Of a stretch of 64,000 bases of DNA, positions 26,652 through 34,685 are shown in pieces. Under the pieces are notes generated by a model, which saw only the letters and a list, made by a program, of their open reading frames with translations, searched no databases and was not told the DNA's origin. The DNA comes from CAWBYL01 sp963793025 (lineage in GTDB: Bacteria > Actinomycetota > Acidimicrobiia > Acidimicrobiales > Acidimicrobilacustridaceae): NCBI GenBank assembly GCA_963793025.1, contig CAWBYL010000006.1, positions 930,001 to 994,000 on the forward strand. Direction: 5' to 3'. Every line of letters begins with the position of its first letter. Position 1 is the first letter of the stretch. The translations under genes and the position numbers were made by a program.

Positions 26652-27572
26652 ATGGACCCCACCACCTTTCGCGACTCGGAGCCGGCCCTGTCGCCGGTCG
26701 GCCTCGGTTGCAACAACTTCGGGATGAAGCTCGACGCCGCGGCCTCGGCGGCGGTGGTACAGGCCGCCGTGGATGCTGGTGTCACGCACTTCGACACGGC
26801 CGAGATGTACGGCGGGGGCAAGAGCGAGGAGTTCCTCGGCCAGGCGCTGGGCCGCCGTCGCGACGAGACGTTCATCGCCACCAAGTTCTCGCCTCGGCCC
26901 GGAGACGAGGCTTTCGAGCCCGGCGCTCTGGCCCGACGGATCCGGGACGCCTGCGAGGGCAGCCTGCGTCGGCTCGGTACCGACCACGTCGACCTGTACT
27001 ACCAGCACTACCCGGATGCCGAGGCGCCGCTGGAGGAGCTGCTGACGACGATGAGTGAGCTGGTCGACGAGGGCAAGGTGCGTCACATCGCGCGATCCAA
27101 CGTCGATCACGGCGACCTCGAGCGGGCGGCCGACCTCACCGCCGCGGTGCAGGTCGAGTGGAGCCTCCTGAACCGCGACGTGGAAGCGGACCTCGTTCCC
27201 GCGGCGGAGCGCCTGGGCATCGGCGTCGTGCCCTACTTCCCGCTGGCGTCCGGCCTCCTGAGCGGCAAGTACCGCAAGGGCGAACCGTTCCCCGAGGGCT
27301 CCCGACTCGACACGATGTCGTACTTCGCGTCGGTCGCGACCGACGACAACATGGAGCGCGTGGAGCGCCTCCGTGCGGTGGCCGAGCGCCACGGCCATTC
27401 CCTCCTCGAGCTGGCCATCGCCTGGCTGCGCGCTCGGGACTCCGTGATCTCGGTGATCTGCGGTGCGACCAGCCCGGAGCAGGTCGCGGCGAACGCCGCA
27501 GCCGCCTCGTGGACTCTCGACGCGCGAGTGCTCACCGAGGTCGACCAGGCGCTCGACCTGGGTGGCGGCTGA
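26652..27572 (+). CDS. aldo/keto reductase
   Basis: A 306-residue AKR with the catalytic tetrad visible: Asp and Tyr in FDTAEMYGGGKSEEFLG (about residues 48-64), Lys in IATKF and His in DLYYQHYPDAEAP. The NADPH-binding C-terminal region (VISVICGATSPEQVAANA) is present. It reduces aldehydes or ketones in the cytoplasm. The gene is divergent from the P450 operon over a 53-base gap, so the two may share regulation. Confidence 0.92.
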   Translation: MDPTTFRDSEPALSPVGLGCNNFGMKLDAAASAAVVQAAVDAGVTHFDTAEMYGGGKSEEFLGQALGRRRDETFIATKFSPRPGDEAFEPGALARRIRDACEGSLRRLGTDHVDLYYQHYPDAEAPLEELLTTMSELVDEGKVRHIARSNVDHGDLERAADLTAAVQVEWSLLNRDVEADLVPAAERLGIGVVPYFPLASGLLSGKYRKGEPFPEGSRLDTMSYFASVATDDNMERVERLRAVAERHGHSLLELAIAWLRARDSVISVICGATSPEQVAANAAAASWTLDARVLTEVDQALDLGGG

Positions 27573-27580
27573 GACCCGGA

Positions 27581-27707
27581 CCGGCGCCCGCTGGTGATGG
27601 GGTCGATCGCATCCCGTAGCGCGTCAGGGTGTCACCCGGCGAAGCGACGCAGGTGAAGGGTTGGGCCCGGCGCCCGCCCGTGATGGGTCACGTGTCAGTC
27701 CCGTAGC
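27581..27707. repeat. pair of imperfect 40-base direct repeats
   Basis: CCGGCGCCCGC..GTGATGGG....CCCGTAGC occurs at 27581-27620 and 27667-27707, 86 bases apart, filling most of the gap before the methyltransferase gene. It looks like a duplicated promoter or leader; no further function is seen. Confidence 0.55.
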
Positions 27708-27716
27708 TTCGGCGGC

Positions 27717-28634
27717 ATGCCGCACCCGCCTGGAGGCCCCGTCTCGCCCCGTGACAGCTCCGCTGCCACCGTGCTCGACTACCACCTGAGCATGCTGCAC
27801 GACACGGCGCGGATGGACGCGTTCCGGCGGGCCATCACCGCCTCTGTGCAGCCCGGAGACGTGGTGGTGGACATCGGCTCCGGGAGCGGAGTCCTGTCGT
27901 TCATGGCGTGCGAGGCGGGCGCCAGCAGGGTCTACGCCATCGAAGGTGGGCCCGTCATCGAGCTCGCCCGAGAGCTGGCGATCGACAACGGTTTCGCCGA
28001 TCGGATCACGTTCGTCGAGGGGTGGTCGCTCGGGGTCGGCATCCCGGAGCCCGCGGACGTGCTCATCTCCGAGACGATCGGCAACGCGGGGTTCGACGAG
28101 GGGATCATCGCCTGGACCTTCGACGCGCGACGACGTCTGCTTCGTCCCGGTGCGGTGCTCGTGCCCCAGCGACTCCGCATGTGGATCGCCGCCGCTGAAT
28201 CGTTCGACGATCACACACTGGTGTCGGACTGGTGGACGACAGGTCTTCCGTACGACTACGCAGCAGCTCATCGCCGTGCGGTACGGACGCTCTGGTACGC
28301 CGACCTCACGCCGAGCAACCTTCTCGGCCAGCCGGAGCTCGCCGCCGATGTCGACCTGAGGACCGCACCCGACGAGACGATCACCTCCGCTGGCACCCTC
28401 CAGGTGGACCGAGACGGCACCCTGCACGGGCTGGCCTGCTGGTTCGATTCGCTGTTGTGCGCCGGCGTCACCATCGACAACACGCCACCACGGACCGAGT
28501 CGAGCTGGTTCCACGGGTTCCTCCCCCTCGCCGCGCCGGTTTCCGTCTCCGGAGGTGACCAGCTGACGTGGGAACTGTCGGTGTCGGCCGACGGCGAGCA
28601 CTGGACCTGGCAGGTCGATCGCCTCGAGGTCTGA
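27717..28634 (+). CDS. PRMT-like SAM-dependent methyltransferase
   Basis: A 305-residue class I methyltransferase. The N-terminal helix YHLSMLHDTARMDAFRRAI (about residues 22-40) matches the Y-x-x-ML-x-D-x-x-R-x-x-x-Y/F-x-x-AI signature of protein arginine methyltransferases. Motif I is VVDIGSGSGVLS (about 50-61), the acidic loop is YAIEGGP, and the region SETIGNAGFDEG (about 120-131) resembles the PRMT double-E loop. A beta-barrel-like C-terminal half follows (from about residue 145). The natural substrate in bacteria is unknown; arginine methylation is a family-based inference. Confidence 0.8.
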   Translation: MPHPPGGPVSPRDSSAATVLDYHLSMLHDTARMDAFRRAITASVQPGDVVVDIGSGSGVLSFMACEAGASRVYAIEGGPVIELARELAIDNGFADRITFVEGWSLGVGIPEPADVLISETIGNAGFDEGIIAWTFDARRRLLRPGAVLVPQRLRMWIAAAESFDDHTLVSDWWTTGLPYDYAAAHRRAVRTLWYADLTPSNLLGQPELAADVDLRTAPDETITSAGTLQVDRDGTLHGLACWFDSLLCAGVTIDNTPPRTESSWFHGFLPLAAPVSVSGGDQLTWELSVSADGEHWTWQVDRLEV

Positions 28635-28660
28635 CCTCGGCGACTCGCCGAAGGGGACCG

Positions 28661-29428
28661 GTGGCCGAATACGTTGTGATCGTGGACGAACTCGTGAACG
28701 TGCGCATCACCGACCAGGACCGGGTGCGGACGATCTCCATGCACCGCCCCGAGCGGCTCAACGCCTTCGACGGGGGCCTGGTGAACGATCTCGCCGACGC
28801 CCTCGGCGCCACGGCCGCCGACCCCCAGGTGAGCGTCGTCGTCCTGACCGGCAGCGGGCGCGCCTTCAGCACCGGCGCCGACCTCAAAGCGCTGGCCGAG
28901 CCCCGATCGGAGCAGCCCGCCAGCGAAGAGACAGCCGAGAGCAACGGCTTCGACCGGCTCCTCGACACGCTGGCGGACTTTCCCAAGCCGCTCCTGATGG
29001 CCGTGAACGGCTATGCGGTGGGGTTCGGCATGACGATGCTCGCCTTCGCCGACCTCGTGTTCATGTCGACCGAGGCACGACTGCGTTGTCCGTTCACCGA
29101 GCTCGGTGCGCCGACCGAGGCCGGCTCCAGCTACCTGTTCCCGAAGCTGCTCGGCCGCCAGCAGGCCGCCTGGACACTGCTGTCCTCGGAATGGATCACC
29201 GCCGAGCAGGCCCAGGCGATGGGGCTGGCCTGGCAGCTCTGCGGACCGGACGACCTGCTCGCCGTCACCTACGACCACGCCCAGCGCCTCGCCCGTCAAC
29301 CGGCCGAGGCCCTGGCCCAGGTGAAGCGGCTCCTGAACGTCCCGGAGCGGGCCGAGCTCGCCGCCGCCTTCGAGCGGGAACGGGAGGCGCTGGCGTTGTT
29401 CGTCGCCAGCTTCGGATCACCGCCCTGA
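28661..29428 (+). CDS. enoyl-CoA hydratase/isomerase family protein
   Basis: A 255-residue crotonase-fold protein. Oxyanion-hole segments AFSTGADLKAL (about residues 67-77) and NGYAVGFGMTML (about 108-119) and the Glu-bearing loop FTELGAPTEAGSSYLFP (about 137-153) are in place. It hydrates or isomerises acyl-CoA substrates. I chose the GTG at 28661, which has an AAGGGG ribosome site; GTG 28682 lacks one. Its stop overlaps the next start as TGATG. Confidence 0.9.
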   Translation: MAEYVVIVDELVNVRITDQDRVRTISMHRPERLNAFDGGLVNDLADALGATAADPQVSVVVLTGSGRAFSTGADLKALAEPRSEQPASEETAESNGFDRLLDTLADFPKPLLMAVNGYAVGFGMTMLAFADLVFMSTEARLRCPFTELGAPTEAGSSYLFPKLLGRQQAAWTLLSSEWITAEQAQAMGLAWQLCGPDDLLAVTYDHAQRLARQPAEALAQVKRLLNVPERAELAAAFEREREALALFVASFGSPP

Positions 29429-29643
29429 TGGCTCCCGTCCTGGCGTTCTTCGGCGTGGCGACGCTCGTGGGGTGTCTCATCCGAGGGATCGGAGAGCTGC
29501 GGCTCCGAGCGGCTGCTCGACGGCCCGGCGTGGCCGACGGGGACCTGTGTGGCATCGAGCGGGCCAATCGGATCACGTCGTTCACGCTCGTGGCATCGCT
29601 GCTCGGCCTTGCCTTCCTGGGGCTGGCGTACCTGGTTGCGTGA
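29428..29643 (+). CDS. small two-helix membrane protein
   Basis: A 71-residue protein with two transmembrane helices (VLAFFGVATLVGCLIRGI and TLVASLLGLAFLGLAYLVA) joined by an Arg-rich cytoplasmic loop. It is coupled to the enoyl-CoA hydratase gene by a TGATG overlap. Function unknown. Its last third is duplicated at 31220-31309. Confidence 0.75.
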   Translation: MAPVLAFFGVATLVGCLIRGIGELRLRAAARRPGVADGDLCGIERANRITSFTLVASLLGLAFLGLAYLVA

Positions 29644-29686
29644 GCGGAGTCGCTGACCCGTTCAGCGCGCTCGGTCCAGTGCGGTG

Positions 29687-31153
29687 TCAGGCGAGGCGTT
29701 CGATGTCGCCCGGCTTCCAGGTCTGGTCGAACCAGGCCTCGAGCGGCCCATAGATGCGCAGGATCGCGAACCATCCCTTGCCGGGCACGGTCTGGATCCA
29801 GTTGCTCGTGGTGCCGCCGTCGGGCACCTCGGGACCGAAGAAGAGATCCACGGTGCCGTCCGCGTTGATCGTGAGGTCGTCGCGCTCGTTGTTGCGGCTC
29901 GGAAAGGCCTGGCTGGTCTGCAGCTCGGATCTCGTCTGCGGGTCGTAGACGACGACCGACCAGAACTCCCTGGCCGGTACCTCGGCGGGAACCGTGAGCC
30001 GGTAGTGCGCAGCACCGTCGAAGTAGGCGCCGTCCGCATCACGAAACGCCAGTGCGTACTGGGATCCGACGCCGACCATCTTGAGCGCCATCGCCGGGGT
30101 GTTGACGGTCGCGAAGTAGAAGAACATGGTGCGGGCGTCGTGGTTGATGCCGTTGGCGGGGTCGCCGGCCATCCACTGGTAGTCGTCGCCGACGAACCCG
30201 GTCTGCCACTGCCGATCCTCGTAGATCGTGACCTCGGGGTCACGCGGGGCCAGGGCGGTGGCCCGAGCGGTGGCGTTGCCGATCCGCACGGCTTCCTCCA
30301 GGATCGAACGCATGCGATCGTCCGGTTCGAAGGGCCTGCCCTTGCGGATGCCGATCGACGCGAGCACGCCGCGGGTCTCGGGGTCGATCAGCGTCAGCGG
30401 CTCACGCTCGATCACACGAGCGATCTCGTCGTAGAACTCGAAGTCGTTGGCGTGGATCGTGTTCATCGGCACCCGCGAGAAGCTCGAGAACTGCATGGCC
30501 GGCGGGGCGGCCTGCTCGGACAGCGGGTAGATCCGCAGGCCTCGACGGAACATGTCGCTCGCCGCATCGGGCCGACCGTCGACGAGGAAGCCCCGCAGGA
30601 TGAGCCAGTTCACCGAGCTCGGGCTCCGCGCCACGAAGTAGCCGTCAGGCAGCTCGCCGTCGTAGTCCTCGGCGACGATCAGGTACGTGCCTCCCTGACC
30701 GCGATCGGGTCCGGGCCCCCCCATGTCGATCACGAAGCGGAACCAGGCGTCGTTGACGGTGCCGGGACCGCAGTGGGCGGGGATCTCCACGACGGTGGGG
30801 CCGTCCCGGTCGAGGTCGAGCAGTCCCGCGGCGTAGACGGTGTCGGTGTTGCCGGTCAGGAACAGGGGAGCGGAGTCCAACAGCTCGTCGGTGATGAGCA
30901 CCTGGTGGCAGGCGTCGATGCCGTGGTCGACGAGCCCGGCGCGCATCGCTTCGAGCGACGCCGGGGGAACACAGTCCAGGAAGACCTGGACGCCGCGCAT
31001 CAGGTCGACGAAGTCGTAGAGCCGTTCGACGGTGTTGGCGTCGGGCCGGCCGTCGTCGAACTCCAGGGTCCCCAACCGGGTCTCGATCCGGTCGGGGGTC
31101 ATGATCTTGGCGGGGATCGGCGTGTTGTACCCCTCGGGGGTCGCGCTGCTCAT
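29687..31153 (-). CDS. DUF1254/DUF1214 domain protein
   Basis: A 488-residue protein. The N-terminal DUF1254 domain contains TGNTDTVYAAGLLDLDRDGPTVVEIP (about residues 98-123) and the C-terminal DUF1214 domain contains REFWSVVVYDPQTRSELQTSQAFPSRN and GKGWFAILRIYGPLEAWFD. This is the classic arrangement of the family. No signal peptide is seen with the chosen ATG at 31153. The function of the family is not established; several members are linked to degradation of hydrophobic compounds. It is convergent with the preceding gene and flanked on both sides by copies of that gene's 3' end. Confidence 0.9.
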   Translation of the reverse strand: MSSATPEGYNTPIPAKIMTPDRIETRLGTLEFDDGRPDANTVERLYDFVDLMRGVQVFLDCVPPASLEAMRAGLVDHGIDACHQVLITDELLDSAPLFLTGNTDTVYAAGLLDLDRDGPTVVEIPAHCGPGTVNDAWFRFVIDMGGPGPDRGQGGTYLIVAEDYDGELPDGYFVARSPSSVNWLILRGFLVDGRPDAASDMFRRGLRIYPLSEQAAPPAMQFSSFSRVPMNTIHANDFEFYDEIARVIEREPLTLIDPETRGVLASIGIRKGRPFEPDDRMRSILEEAVRIGNATARATALAPRDPEVTIYEDRQWQTGFVGDDYQWMAGDPANGINHDARTMFFYFATVNTPAMALKMVGVGSQYALAFRDADGAYFDGAAHYRLTVPAEVPAREFWSVVVYDPQTRSELQTSQAFPSRNNERDDLTINADGTVDLFFGPEVPDGGTTSNWIQTVPGKGWFAILRIYGPLEAWFDQTWKPGDIERLA

Positions 31154-31219
31154 GGCCGGCAGGATCGCACACGGCACGGACCCTCGGCGTGTCGTGCGGA
31201 TCCATGATCTGCGTCGCTC

Positions 31220-31309
31220 ATCGAGCAGGCCGATCGGATCACGTCGTTCATGCTCCTCGCATCGCTGCTCGGCCTTGCCCTCCTGGGGCTGGCCTACGTG
31301 GTTGCGTGA
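31220..31309 (+). pseudogene. duplicated 3' fragment of the small membrane protein gene
   Basis: This stretch encodes IEQADRITSFMLLASLLGLALLGLAYVVA and stop in one frame, nearly identical at DNA and protein level to the last 29 codons of the gene at 29428-29643. No start codon or first helix is present, so it is a remnant. Confidence 0.75.
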
Positions 31310-31341
31310 GTCGGGTGGCCGGACCGAGCACGTCGACGCCC

Positions 31342-32169
31342 TCATGCGCCGGCTCCGATCAGGTGGTCAGCGGGGCGGTCGTGGGTCGGCGCCGCGTCGA
31401 GCGGGCTCAGGCGCTCGAGGCGCTGGCCCTTGGTCAAGAGCCACAGGGCGAACCAGATCTCGGCGACGAGCGCAGGAGCCAGGACGATCGCCGACGCCGA
31501 TCCGTCGTAGCCGGGGATGAGGAAGTAGCTGAAGGTGTCGACGAGGTAGCCGGCACCCGCCAGGCCGAGCAGGACACCCAAGGGACGCGGTAGTTCCTTC
31601 GACGACAGGGCCAGGTAGCTGATGATGATGGTGCTGGCGCCGAAGAACGCCAGGCCGAGGATGTACCCGTACTTGTGGGCGTCGAGGTAGAGCAGTGCGA
31701 GCGCGTCCACCTGGCCGGCGGCGAAGCCCCTCAGGTAGTCGGCATCGTCGATGATCCGAACGGCCTGGAGCATGTTGAGCAGGTTCAGGCCGAGGATCGC
31801 CGTCTGGGTCATACGGAACGCCGCCGCCAGCAACGACAGCGTCCGGTCGAGCGGCTCGAACAGCCGGAAGAGCGCTATCGCGATGGCGACATCGGCGATG
31901 AGCATGACGATGTCGGCCGCCATTCCGGCGCGGAACAGGATGGGCGAGTCCATGATGTTCTGCGCGGTGGTTGCCGGGTCACCCGGTTCGATGAGTTGGG
32001 AGCGCACGCCGATCTCGGCGAAGAGGCCTGAGGCGATGATGACCAGGTAGAGCACTCCCGCGACTCGCGCGGTCCCGAATCGCGCCGCGAGCGATGCGGG
32101 GCCGGATCGTGAACCGGGCGATGGTGCACCGGTCGGCTGGGCATGGTGGGTGTGGATCTGGATGGTCAT
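31342..32169 (-). CDS. DUF4386 family membrane protein
   Basis: A 275-residue protein with about six membrane helices (for example VAGVLYLVIIASGLFAEIG at about residues 36-54 and AADIVMLIADVAIAIALFRLFEP at 84-106) and the RSQLI..GD.A.TA.NI loop typical of DUF4386. The ATG at 32169 has an AGGGAG ribosome site. Function unknown. It is divergent from a MarR regulator, which probably represses it. Confidence 0.85.
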   Translation of the reverse strand: MTIQIHTHHAQPTGAPSPGSRSGPASLAARFGTARVAGVLYLVIIASGLFAEIGVRSQLIEPGDPATTAQNIMDSPILFRAGMAADIVMLIADVAIAIALFRLFEPLDRTLSLLAAAFRMTQTAILGLNLLNMLQAVRIIDDADYLRGFAAGQVDALALLYLDAHKYGYILGLAFFGASTIIISYLALSSKELPRPLGVLLGLAGAGYLVDTFSYFLIPGYDGSASAIVLAPALVAEIWFALWLLTKGQRLERLSPLDAAPTHDRPADHLIGAGA

Positions 32170-32260
32170 GACGGCTCTCCCTCTCGGTGGCTTGCGCTCT
32201 CTCGCCAGCAATCACGCTGGAAAGTAACTTCTAGGCGAGAGACTTTCGAGTATGGAGAGT

Positions 32261-32287
32261 AAGAAGACTGCTGTCAAGATTCTTCTT
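32261..32287. promoter_or_regulatory. inverted repeat in MarR/DUF4386 divergent promoter
   Basis: AAGAAG (32261-32266) and CTTCTT (32282-32287) form an inverted repeat 15-36 bases upstream of the marR start in an AT-rich stretch unlike the rest of the window. A MarR operator is likely. Confidence 0.45.
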
Positions 32288-32301
32288 GGTAAGATGCTTT
32301 C

Positions 32302-32823
32302 ATGAACGTAAAGTCGGAGACAGACGCGGTGGACGAGATCGTCGAGGAGGTGCGCGAATGGCTTCCGGACGTCGACGTGGCCGGTCTGGCCGTCACCGGG
32401 CGGATCCTGCGATTGGCCCGACACCTCGAGACCGGTCGGGAGCGGGCGCTCGCGCCATTCGGGCTCACGATCGGGGACTTCGACATGCTGGCCACGATGC
32501 GCCGACGAGCGACCGGTGAGCCGATCAAGATCAGGGATCTTCAGCGTTCGCTGATGTTGTCCTCGGGAGGAACGACCAAACGACTCGACCGTCTCGAGCA
32601 CGCGGGGCTCATCCAACGCCACCCTGACCCCAACGACCGCCGGGGCACGCTCATCACGCTCTCCGCCAGAGGCCTCGACCTGATCAGCCAGGCCGTTCCT
32701 GTCGTCCTCCGCCACGAATCAGCTCTGGTGAGCGAAGCGATCGGTCCGCAACGCAACCGCTCAGCCGTCGAGGACGGACTCCGACGGATGCTCATCGCCC
32801 AGGAAGCCGCGGCGTCGACGTAG
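32302..32823 (+). CDS. MarR family transcriptional regulator
   Basis: A 173-residue winged-helix regulator. The recognition helix region is LQRSLMLSSGGTTKRLDRLEHAGLI (about residues 80-104) and the wing is RHPDPNDRRGTLITLSARG. The N-terminal dimerisation helix and C-terminal helix are present. Divergent from the DUF4386 gene with a palindromic AT-rich promoter between; autoregulation and control of the neighbour are inferred. Confidence 0.92.
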   Translation: MNVKSETDAVDEIVEEVREWLPDVDVAGLAVTGRILRLARHLETGRERALAPFGLTIGDFDMLATMRRRATGEPIKIRDLQRSLMLSSGGTTKRLDRLEHAGLIQRHPDPNDRRGTLITLSARGLDLISQAVPVVLRHESALVSEAIGPQRNRSAVEDGLRRMLIAQEAAAST

Positions 32824-32870
32824 GGCGTGTCCCGGTTCAGCCGAGCGGATCCCGCGATCGGGCGTCGTGG

Positions 32871-34640
32871 TCACGCAGGGCAGGCGGCGCTGTCGACGGG
32901 CCCCTTGTTGGTGATCTGGCGGTAGCCGTTGCCGCCGAGGTCGACCTCGGCGCACGACACCGTCGCCCCGTTGCGAGCAATGAGAGCGAAGCCGTCCCCG
33001 GTGCCGAAGGTGACGCCGGTGAGGGCGACGGATCCGTTGTCGACGTGAAGGGCGGCTTCGGTGTCTATCCCGCCGAACCACGCCGCCGAGCCGGCGTTGC
33101 GGACCACGACGCCCGTGAGGACGTTGTCGGCCGAGACGGTACCGATCGAGAGTCCCTTCCAGTAGCCGGCCAAGTCCTCGCCGCCCTGGAAGGTCACGGG
33201 GGCGTCCGGCTCACCCACCGCCCGGAGGGAGCCGCCGCCATCGGCTTTGACCTCCATGCTGGCGTCCTGGGCGAACTCCACCACCGTTCCCGGGCCGATG
33301 GTCAGAGCGGCCTCGACGAACATGCGGTCGCTCACGTGGAACGGCACCCCGACGTTGTGCCAGGTCTGGTCGGTCGACACCCGGTCGGTGTTGCCCGTCC
33401 CCACCCGCACCTGGTCCTCGTCGTTGCCGACGAAGGTGTTCGAGGCTTCGATCTGCCCGGCCCGTTCGGGGTGGACGTACATGGGTTGGACGTTCTCGGT
33501 GAACGAGTTGCCGTCGAAACCGGAGATGTCGCCGTCTTCGGGCACCCAGAGCCCGTAGTTGCCGCTGCCCTGGAACGTGCTGTTGGTGATGACGGCCTTG
33601 CTGTTCCCCTCCAGGCGCACCATCGACGCGGTGTCGCCGCCGCCGGTCCACTCCTCACTGCCGCCGTTCTCGAAGGCCACGTGGTCGAGGACGTTGGCGG
33701 CCGCAGAGGTGGCGATCTTCAGCCCCTGCCAATAGCCCGGTAGGTCCTCGGCGCTCGTGAACGTGATCGGCGCGCTCTCGGTGCCCTCCGCCGTGAGGGT
33801 GCCGTCGTCGATCACGGCCATCATCACGTCGGCCAGAAATGCGATGTGGGTGCCGGGTTCCAGCGTGAGGGGCGCTTCGATCCTCACGGTGTCCTGCACC
33901 TCGAAGGGGATGCCCGCCGCCCAGGTCTGCTCGGTGGTCACGCTGTCGGTGTTGCCGAACCCGACGCGCACGACGTCGTCGTCGTTGTTCTCGAGCACCG
34001 TGGTGCCGCTGATCGAGCCGGCGATGTCGGGGTGGACCCACGCGGCGACTGCGTTCTCCTGCAGGGTGTTGGCCTCGAAGGTGAGGTCGACGCCGTCGCG
34101 GACGATCATGCCCTGCGAGGCGCTGCCGGCGATCGTGGAGTCGGCGATCTCGATCTCGGTGTCGCCGGTCAGGTACACGGCGGCCGCCGACTTCGGGTCC
34201 CCGGTCCACGCCGCAGAGCCGCCGTTGGTGATGGCCACGTGGCGCATCACGTTGCCGACGCTGGCGTCGAACTGGATGCCCTGCCAGGAACCGGCCTGAT
34301 CGACGCTCGTGATGTCGATCGGCGCGTCGGTGGTGCCCTCGGCGGTGATCTTTCCCTGGCCGCTGACGGTGAGGCCGGCGTCGGTCTCGAACGAGATCTG
34401 CACGCCGGGCTCGATGTTCAGCACGCCGTCGCTCAGTCGCAGGGAGCTCGCAACCGTGTGGCACGAGCCCTCGGGCAGGGTCGTGCCGCCGGCGATGTCC
34501 GCCTGGGTGAGCGGTGCGCAGTCTGCCGAAACCGGCGTAAGGCTCGTCTCGGTCGACTCCGAGGTGTCGGACCCGGTACTGCAGGCGCCCGCTGCGAGCA
34601 GGCCTCCCGCCAGTGCGATGGTGGGCAACCGCTTGTGCAT
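32871..34640 (-). CDS. secreted beta-helix lipoprotein with three internal repeats
   Basis: A 589-residue lipoprotein. The signal peptide ends in the lipobox LAAGAC (Cys about residue 20), followed by a Ser/Thr linker. The rest is three related blocks of roughly 180 residues. Each contains a W-K/Q-G motif (SWQGIQF, YWQGLKI, YWKGLSI), a NGGSAAW-like turn, and the first two end in a GNTD-x-V-x-T-x-QTW strand. The pattern is that of a right-handed parallel beta-helix. No catalytic residues can be named, so a surface-binding or adhesin role is more likely than an enzyme. Divergent from the LuxR-type regulator over 45 bases. Confidence 0.8.
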   Translation of the reverse strand: MHKRLPTIALAGGLLAAGACSTGSDTSESTETSLTPVSADCAPLTQADIAGGTTLPEGSCHTVASSLRLSDGVLNIEPGVQISFETDAGLTVSGQGKITAEGTTDAPIDITSVDQAGSWQGIQFDASVGNVMRHVAITNGGSAAWTGDPKSAAAVYLTGDTEIEIADSTIAGSASQGMIVRDGVDLTFEANTLQENAVAAWVHPDIAGSISGTTVLENNDDDVVRVGFGNTDSVTTEQTWAAGIPFEVQDTVRIEAPLTLEPGTHIAFLADVMMAVIDDGTLTAEGTESAPITFTSAEDLPGYWQGLKIATSAAANVLDHVAFENGGSEEWTGGGDTASMVRLEGNSKAVITNSTFQGSGNYGLWVPEDGDISGFDGNSFTENVQPMYVHPERAGQIEASNTFVGNDEDQVRVGTGNTDRVSTDQTWHNVGVPFHVSDRMFVEAALTIGPGTVVEFAQDASMEVKADGGGSLRAVGEPDAPVTFQGGEDLAGYWKGLSIGTVSADNVLTGVVVRNAGSAAWFGGIDTEAALHVDNGSVALTGVTFGTGDGFALIARNGATVSCAEVDLGGNGYRQITNKGPVDSAACPA

Positions 34641-34685
34641 GACGATCTCTCCCCGAGGTAGATCGGGTCGAATGATAGCCGGCAC

